Below are positions 59,249-64,000 of a stretch of DNA of 64,000 nt, one piece after another; positions within the stretch are counted from its first letter, which is position 1, and every line of letters starts with the position of its first letter. A program made the translations under genes and the position numbers. The notes below the pieces were generated by a model. That model was not told the DNA's origin. It searched no databases and worked only from the letters and a program-made list of their open reading frames with translations. Source of the DNA: JASHUC01 sp963849095 (lineage in GTDB: Bacteria; Pseudomonadota; Gammaproteobacteria; Steroidobacterales; Steroidobacteraceae); the NCBI GenBank assembly GCA_963849095.1, contig CAWKGA010000009.1, positions 310,001 to 374,000 on the forward strand, given 5' to 3'.

Positions 59249-60313
59249 TCAGTCGAAGCTCCGCAGGGCGAGGCCACACGCCGTGAGCAGCGCCGTGGCA
59301 TCGCGTTGCACCGCCTGCGCCTTGGCGCGCGAGGACAGCTTCATCTGGCCGAGCGGGTCGCCCTTCTCACCGGCGATGCCGACGCGGCTCGAGATGACAT
59401 CGGCGACGCCGGTGATGTTCGCGCAGCCGCCGCAGACCAGGATCTTCTCCGGCTGCTCGCGCCCGGAGGCGGAAGCGAGGTAGAACTGCAAGGAGCGGCT
59501 TACCTGCTGCGTCATGTCGTCGATGAAGGGATCGAGCACCTCGGTTTGGTAGTTGCCGGGGAGGCCGCCTTCCTTCTTCGCGCGGCCCGCTTCCTCCATC
59601 GACAGCCCGTAGGTCCGCATGATCTCCTCGGTCAGCTGCTGGCCGCCGAAGGCGAAATCCCGCGTGTAGATGACCTTCAGATTCCTGAGCACGCTGAACG
59701 TCGTGCTGCTCGCGCCGAAGTCGATCACCGCGATCGTCCGGTCGATCCCCCCGTCAGGCATCTGGTGCGTCATCAGCTTGCAGGCGTTCTCGAGCGCAAA
59801 GGCTTCAACGTCGACGATCTTCGCGGAGAGTCCCGCCGCGCTCACCGCCGCCTGTCGCTGATCCACGTTCTCGGTGCGTGTCGCAACGAGCAGGACGTCG
59901 TTGGTCTCGCTGTCCTTCTCCGAAGGGCCCAGCACCTCGAAGTCGTAGCTGACCTCGTCCATGGGGAACGGGATGTACTGGTCCGCTTGCAGCTCGACTT
60001 GCGCCTCGAGATCGCCCGTGCGCAGGCTGCGCGGCATCTGAATGATCTTGGTGATGGCGGCGTCGCCGCTGATGGCGATCGCGACCTCGCGGCTGCGCGC
60101 TCCCGAGCGCTTGATCGCGCGCCGGACGGCTTCGCCGACGGCCTCGGCATCGACGATGGCCTTCTCGTTGATCGCGTTCTGCGGCGTCGCCTCGGCGGCG
60201 TACGCCTCCACCCGATACTGGCCACCGGCCATGCCGAGCTCGACGAGCTTCACGGACGATGTCGTGATGTCGAGTCCGAGCAGTGGGCGGTATCTGCGCT
60301 GAAATAGGAACAT
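59249..60313 (-). CDS. pilM: type IV pilus actin-like ATPase PilM
   Basis: A 354-residue cytoplasmic actin-like protein. Nucleotide-binding motifs are GLDITTSSVKLVELG near residue 13, AVIDFGASSTTFSVLRN near 195 and ILVCGGCANITGVADVI near 290. It binds the PilN N terminus and anchors the alignment complex to the motor. AAGGA lies eight bases before the ATG. It is the first gene of the long pil-aro-dgt run and diverges from mrcA. Confidence 0.96.
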   Translation of the reverse strand: MFLFQRRYRPLLGLDITTSSVKLVELGMAGGQYRVEAYAAEATPQNAINEKAIVDAEAVGEAVRRAIKRSGARSREVAIAISGDAAITKIIQMPRSLRTGDLEAQVELQADQYIPFPMDEVSYDFEVLGPSEKDSETNDVLLVATRTENVDQRQAAVSAAGLSAKIVDVEAFALENACKLMTHQMPDGGIDRTIAVIDFGASSTTFSVLRNLKVIYTRDFAFGGQQLTEEIMRTYGLSMEEAGRAKKEGGLPGNYQTEVLDPFIDDMTQQVSRSLQFYLASASGREQPEKILVCGGCANITGVADVISSRVGIAGEKGDPLGQMKLSSRAKAQAVQRDATALLTACGLALRSFD

Positions 60314-60373
60314 TTGTATTCCTTATCAGTTACTTACGCCCGAAAGCGTCCGCCCTGTGTAGCATTTGGAGCC

Positions 60374-60379
60374 ACTATA
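60374..60379 (-). promoter_or_regulatory. candidate -10 box of the pilM promoter
   Basis: TATAGT on the minus strand matches five of six -10 consensus bases, 60 bases upstream of the pilM start, inside an AT-rich stretch. No good -35 box lies at the right distance. A palindrome occupies about -35 to -50, so an activator may be needed. Confidence 0.4.
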
Positions 60380-60401
60380 TAACAGCGTAAGTTAAATAGA
60401 A

Positions 60402-60417
60402 CGTGAGAGGTCTCACG
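60402..60417. repeat. palindrome in the -35 region of the pilM promoter
   Basis: CGTGAGA (60402-60408), two bases and TCTCACG (60411-60417) form a perfect 16-base palindrome. It lies 22 bases upstream of the pilM -10 box. The short loop argues against a terminator and favours a protein-binding operator. Confidence 0.5.
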
Positions 60418-60845
60418 AAACGGTGCCGGGAGCCCTGCCGTGGGTGTATCGACTCAACGGATGTCGGCGTGGCCGGTCCAAGTGTCCTTGGAGAGGCAAA
60501 ACCCCGAATACGCCGCGTGAGAGCGCGAGCGAGGAAGTACGGCGCCACACCCGCCCCGCCATGGCTGCTGGCAGGTGGATGGTTTAAGGTTCACGCCGGC
60601 AACCCCGCTGTCGTAGGCGCTCACGCCCGTAGACCGGAGGCTTTGCGTCCCCACCTTTCAGTGAGTTTGCCCTTTCGATCGGCGGCTACTATGCATAGCA
60701 GGCCAAATCGACGCAAGCCAATGGAGTGTTTTTGTGAAGCGGGTTCTGTAAAACGATTGCTTCTACTCGAGAGGCCCCTTCGGTCTCTTAAGCTTGATTT
60801 GCCGGGCCGCGCACCGCGGCCTCGAGGAAAGTCGGGCGCAAGCCC

Positions 60846-63401
60846 ATGACGAGCGCCGTGGGACGGAAAATCTTTCGAATTCTGGCATTTGCGGCCGGCA
60901 GTGTGATCTTGATCACACTTTTGGGCGCATTCGCCTTGTCCTTGAGCTACGTGTACCTCGAGCCCTCGCTTCCCTCGGTGGAATCGATGCGCAACGTCGA
61001 CATGCAGGTGCCCCTGCGGGTGTACACCCGCAGCGGCGATCTGATCGCGCAGATCGGATCGGAGCGCCGCATTCCCGTCGGCTACGCGCAGATTCCGCTC
61101 ATCCTCAAGCAGGCCTTCCTCGCCGCCGAGGACGACCGCTTCTTCCAGCACCATGGGATTGACTACCTCGGCCTGCTGCGGGCGATCGCCGTCGACATCG
61201 CCACCGGCCAGCGGGCGCAGGGCGCGAGCACCATCACCATGCAAGCGGCCCGCAACATGTTCCTGACGTTCGACAAGACGTGGCGGCGCAAGCTCGAGGA
61301 GGCCTTCCTCACGTACCGCATGGAGCACGAGTTCACCAAGGATCAGATCTTCGGGCTGTATTTGAACGTGATCTTCTTCGGCGAGCGGGCCTATGGCGTC
61401 GCGGCCGCGGCTCAGACCTTCTTCGGCAAGCCGCTCGATGAACTCACGGTCGCGCAGGCGGCGACTCTCGCCGGCATCGCGCAGGTGCCCTCCAAGTACA
61501 ATCCCATCGTCAATCCTCAGTACGCCCGGATCCGCCGGACCTACGTCCTGCGGCGCATGCGCGAGCTCGGTTTCATCAGCCCGGCGGTGGCGGCAGCCGC
61601 GAACGCGGAGCCGATCGATGCAACCGAGCACGGCCCGGCCTACGACGTCGAAGCGCAGTACATCGCCGAGATGGTGCGCCAGGAGATGCTCCGCCGCTTC
61701 GGCCCGCGCGCCGAGACGGCCGGATACAAGGTCTACACCACGATCGATGGACGGCTGCAGTCGGCCGCCAATCGCGCCGTGCACCTCGGCCTCATCGAAT
61801 ACGACCGCCGGTACGGCTACCGCGGACCGGCGGGCCATGTCGGCCTTGCGGCGGAACCGCAGCCGGAGAGGCTCGAGGCGCTCCTCGACCCGTATCCTTC
61901 AATCGGATTGCTGACTCCCGCGGTGGTGGTGTCCGTCGCGGATACCTCCGTCCAGGTCTTCGTCAAGGCGCTCGGGCTCCAGCAGGTCCCCTGGGAGGGG
62001 CTCTCGTGGGCGCGCAAGGCGCGAAGCGAAGGTCCGCCGGGACCGATGCCGAAGACCGCCGGCGACGTGCTGACGCGCGGTGACGTCATCTACGTCGTCA
62101 CCGATGGCGAGCACGGCGCGCAGCTCGCGCAGGTACCCGAGGCCCAGGCCGCGCTGGTCGCGCTGGACCCGCACGACGGCGCCGTCGCGGCGCTGGTGGG
62201 AGGTTTCGACTACTTCGCGAACAAGTACAACCGCGCCATCCAAGCCGAGCGGCAGCCGGGGTCCGGGTTCAAGCCCTTCCTGTACTCCGCCGCGCTCGAC
62301 GATGGATTCACGCCGGCTTCGATCGTGCTCGATGCGCCGATCGTGCTCGACGACCCGGGGATGGAGATGGCGTGGCGGCCCGAGAACTCGGAGCGCGACT
62401 TTCGCGGTCCCATCAGGCTTCGCGAGGCGCTCGATTGGTCGCGCAACCTGGCCACGATCCGGTTGCTGAGGCAGATGGGCATCAAGTACGCGACGGACTA
62501 CGCGGCGAGATTCGGATTCGATGCCGGGCAGCTCCCGCAGAATCTCACGCTCGCGCTCGGGACGCTGCAGGCGTCGCCTTTGCAGATGGCGTCGGCTTAC
62601 GCGGTCTTCGCAAACGGCGGCTTCCGCATCGATCCGTACTTCATCGATCGGATCGAGGACATGGCGGGAGATGTGGTCTGGCAGGCTGAGCCGCGCATCG
62701 CCTGTCCGCAATGCGAGCAGCCGGTCGCACCCGCGTCGCAGGGCGGCCCCACGGCGCAAGCGGCCACCGCATCGGCAAGCCCCGCCGTGCAAGTCGGCCC
62801 CGCAACACCGGGCCCGCTGGCCTTGGCCCGCTCGATGTCGGCGAGCGAGTTGCTCGCCGCCGAGGATGCCATCCGCGGGGGCCGCGGCGATTTGCCGCCG
62901 AATCGCATCGCACCCCGCGTCATCAGCCCCCAGAACGACTACCTGATGACTGATATGCTCGCGAGCGTGATCAAGCACGGAACGGGCCAGCGCGCGCTCG
63001 CCCTGCATCGCGACGACATCGCCGGCAAGACGGGCACCACGAATCAATCGCGCGATGCGTGGTTCAACGGCTTCACGCCGGATCTCGTCGCGACGGTCTG
63101 GGTCGGCTACGATCAGGAGCGCTCGCTCGGCGAGACCGAGGAAGGCAGCCGCACGGCGCTGCCGATCTGGGTCTACTTCATGCACGATGCGCTGCAGGGC
63201 GTGCCGGAGACGCGCCGTCCCATGCCCGACGGGCTCGTCACGCTGCGCATCTCGCCGGTCACGGGCAAGCTCGTGAGCGCGGAGAGCGCCAACGGGATGC
63301 TGGAGACGTTCATGGTCAATCACCTTCCCGCAGGAGGCGACGCCACAGAGGACACCCGGTCCGGACAGGGTCAGAGCCCGGCCGGCAATTCGCTGTTCTG
63401 A
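60846..63401 (+). CDS. mrcA: bifunctional penicillin-binding protein 1A
   Basis: An 851-residue class A PBP that polymerises and cross-links peptidoglycan. A membrane helix lies near residues 12-36. The glycosyltransferase domain has AAEDDRFFQHHGID with the catalytic Glu, GASTITMQAARN and FGLYLNVIFFGERAYG. An OB-like insertion follows. The transpeptidase domain has PGSGFKPFLYS (S-x-x-K), WSRNLATIRL (S-x-N) and AGKTGTTNQSRDAWFNG (KTG). An Ala/Pro/Ser-rich insertion with a CPQC motif lies before the KTG motif. A Ser/Gly-rich tail follows. Divergence of mrcA (ponA) from pilM is conserved in gammaproteobacteria. Confidence 0.96.
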   Translation: MTSAVGRKIFRILAFAAGSVILITLLGAFALSLSYVYLEPSLPSVESMRNVDMQVPLRVYTRSGDLIAQIGSERRIPVGYAQIPLILKQAFLAAEDDRFFQHHGIDYLGLLRAIAVDIATGQRAQGASTITMQAARNMFLTFDKTWRRKLEEAFLTYRMEHEFTKDQIFGLYLNVIFFGERAYGVAAAAQTFFGKPLDELTVAQAATLAGIAQVPSKYNPIVNPQYARIRRTYVLRRMRELGFISPAVAAAANAEPIDATEHGPAYDVEAQYIAEMVRQEMLRRFGPRAETAGYKVYTTIDGRLQSAANRAVHLGLIEYDRRYGYRGPAGHVGLAAEPQPERLEALLDPYPSIGLLTPAVVVSVADTSVQVFVKALGLQQVPWEGLSWARKARSEGPPGPMPKTAGDVLTRGDVIYVVTDGEHGAQLAQVPEAQAALVALDPHDGAVAALVGGFDYFANKYNRAIQAERQPGSGFKPFLYSAALDDGFTPASIVLDAPIVLDDPGMEMAWRPENSERDFRGPIRLREALDWSRNLATIRLLRQMGIKYATDYAARFGFDAGQLPQNLTLALGTLQASPLQMASAYAVFANGGFRIDPYFIDRIEDMAGDVVWQAEPRIACPQCEQPVAPASQGGPTAQAATASASPAVQVGPATPGPLALARSMSASELLAAEDAIRGGRGDLPPNRIAPRVISPQNDYLMTDMLASVIKHGTGQRALALHRDDIAGKTGTTNQSRDAWFNGFTPDLVATVWVGYDQERSLGETEEGSRTALPIWVYFMHDALQGVPETRRPMPDGLVTLRISPVTGKLVSAESANGMLETFMVNHLPAGGDATEDTRSGQGQSPAGNSLF

Positions 63402-63434
63402 CTACCCGTAGCCGTGCGCGGGCCCCTACCGATC

Positions 63435-64000
63435 ATGCCCAAACGACGTTCGGTTCGTAGCGAAAATCTTCGACGGGCGCTCGCTCAGGAAGCGGCCCGG
63501 GTCATGTGCGAGCACGGCATCCGAGACTTCCTCGCGGCCAAGCGCAAGGCGGCGGACCGCCTCGGCGTGACGGACGACGCCGTGCTGCCGAAGAACACCG
63601 AGGTCGAGGCCGCGCTCGCCGAGTACCAGCGCCTCTTCGGAGGCGCCTCCCACGTCGAATCGCTCCACGCCCAGCGGCGCGCCGCGCTGCAGGCCATGCT
63701 CATGCTGGGCGACTTCGAGCCGCGGCTCGTGGGCCCCGTGCTCACCGGCACCGCGACGGCGCACTCGGACGTGCAGCTGCACCTGTTTGCGGACACGCCT
63801 GAGTTCGTCGCGATCACCCTGATGGATCAGGGCATCCGGCACGAGATCACGGCGCGGCGCGTGAAGATGAACGCGGACCGCGTGCTCGAATACCCGGGCG
63901 TGCGGTTCGAGATCGATGATCAGGCGATCGAGGCCACGGTGTTCCCCGCCGATGGCATCCGGCAGGCGCCGGTGAGCCCGATCGACGGCAGGCCGATGCG
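63435..64000 (+). CDS. uncharacterised protein, 3' truncated by the window edge
   Basis: An open frame from ATG 63435 to the edge gives 188 residues. The N terminus is basic and helical (MPKRRSVRSENLRRALAQEA, then GIRDFLAAKRKAADRLG). Then LFGGASHVESLHAQRRAALQAMLML and GPVLTGTATAHSDVQLHLFADTPEFVAITL follow. The TGTATAHSDVQLHLF segment resembles a nucleotidyltransferase-like strand pattern (G-T/S followed by a spaced Asp) found in conserved hypothetical proteins, but I would not assign a function. It lies 33 bases after mrcA and is probably co-transcribed. Confidence 0.75.
   Translation, partial: MPKRRSVRSENLRRALAQEAARVMCEHGIRDFLAAKRKAADRLGVTDDAVLPKNTEVEAALAEYQRLFGGASHVESLHAQRRAALQAMLMLGDFEPRLVGPVLTGTATAHSDVQLHLFADTPEFVAITLMDQGIRHEITARRVKMNADRVLEYPGVRFEIDDQAIEATVFPADGIRQAPVSPIDGRPM

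Larger units (their letters stand above)
60314..60845. other. 532-base divergent intergenic region between pilM and mrcA
   Basis: The region contains regulatory DNA for both sides and no convincing gene. A 148-codon frame on the plus strand shows no family pattern or ribosome-binding site. Near pilM there is an AT-rich stretch with a TATAGT-like -10 box and a palindrome at 60402-60417. Near mrcA a short imperfect hairpin occurs (about 60769-60788). No promoter boxes for mrcA are clear. Confidence 0.55.

Noticed and set aside
60403..60849. 148-codon frame between pilM and mrcA
   Set aside because: Overlaps the mrcA start and has no ribosome-binding site, no motif and irregular composition. 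Better explained as regulatory intergenic DNA.
1..64000. Search for CRISPR arrays, tRNA or rRNA genes, insertion sequences and phage genes
   Set aside because: No evenly spaced direct repeats, cloverleaf-like sequences, transposase motifs or terminal inverted repeats were recognised by eye. Dedicated tools could still find a tRNA or small RNA that was missed.

Overview
The window is a GC-rich bacterial chromosome segment with tightly packed genes on both strands. Several neighbourhoods point to a gammaproteobacterium: mrcA diverging from pilMNOPQ with aroK-aroB downstream, tesA diverging from ybbA-ybbP, and oxyR diverging from ahpC. The overall gene style (many short exported proteins, a DUF6502 pair, alanine/proline-rich insertions) would fit a Nevskiales/Steroidobacterales-like lineage, but that placement is inference. 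No rRNA, tRNA, CRISPR array, insertion sequence or phage gene was recognised.

Layout. 1-1352: the tail of an unknown gene, a small membrane protein and an aldo/keto reductase. 1403-8268 (minus strand): a complete tryptophan operon, trpL-trpE-trpG-trpD-trpC-trpF-trpB-trpA. Its genes mostly overlap by a few bases, and it is preceded by a classical attenuator whose 27-residue leader peptide carries three tandem Trp codons. 8440-11608: a YajQ-family protein, a D-2-hydroxyacid dehydrogenase, and the divergent ahpC/oxyR pair with a tandem OxyR-type site between them. 11669-17238: small accessory genes (AraC/GyrI-like regulator, LysE-type exporter, DUF1161, YceI, GNAT, CAP domain, VOC, SRPBCC). 17321-24322: a group of exported redox-type proteins (an MDR dehydrogenase and an NmrA-like protein with signal peptides, a cupin, an AhpD-like protein), interleaved with two MacB/FtsX-type permeases, an internally deleted third permease, and YceH. 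24408-33128: DUF1330, ICMT-like methyltransferase, GST, two DUF1993 paralogues, a ParS/MbcA-type antitoxin domain fused to a nucleotidyltransferase behind a helically phased operator array, a PCu(A)C copper chaperone, a lipase-like hydrolase, an acyl-CoA dehydrogenase and a LysR regulator. 33289-37220: a degenerate EAL-domain protein, a flavin amine oxidase and an unrecognised single-pass membrane protein. 37238-42811: ybbP-ybbA diverging from tesA, then fadD. 42839-44685: two divergently transcribed DUF6502 paralogues.

44732-60313 (minus strand) is one long run of fifteen genes: pilM-N-O-P-Q, then fimT/fimU-pilV-pilW-pilX-pilY1-(pilY2-like)-pilE, then aroK-aroB-dgt. It joins the type IV pilus alignment complex and secretin, the whole minor-pilin/adhesin set, two shikimate-pathway enzymes and a dNTPase. 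Divergent from it are the bifunctional penicillin-binding protein gene mrcA and the start of an uncharacterised gene that runs off the window.

Most promising for follow-up: the ParS/MbcA-nucleotidyltransferase fusion and its phased operator, the catalytically degenerate EAL protein, the cluster of exported Rossmann-fold enzymes, the PilY1 homologue that lacks the acidic calcium loop, and the merged pilus/aro/dgt locus. The trp attenuator and the OxyR site are strong regulatory predictions readable directly from the sequence.
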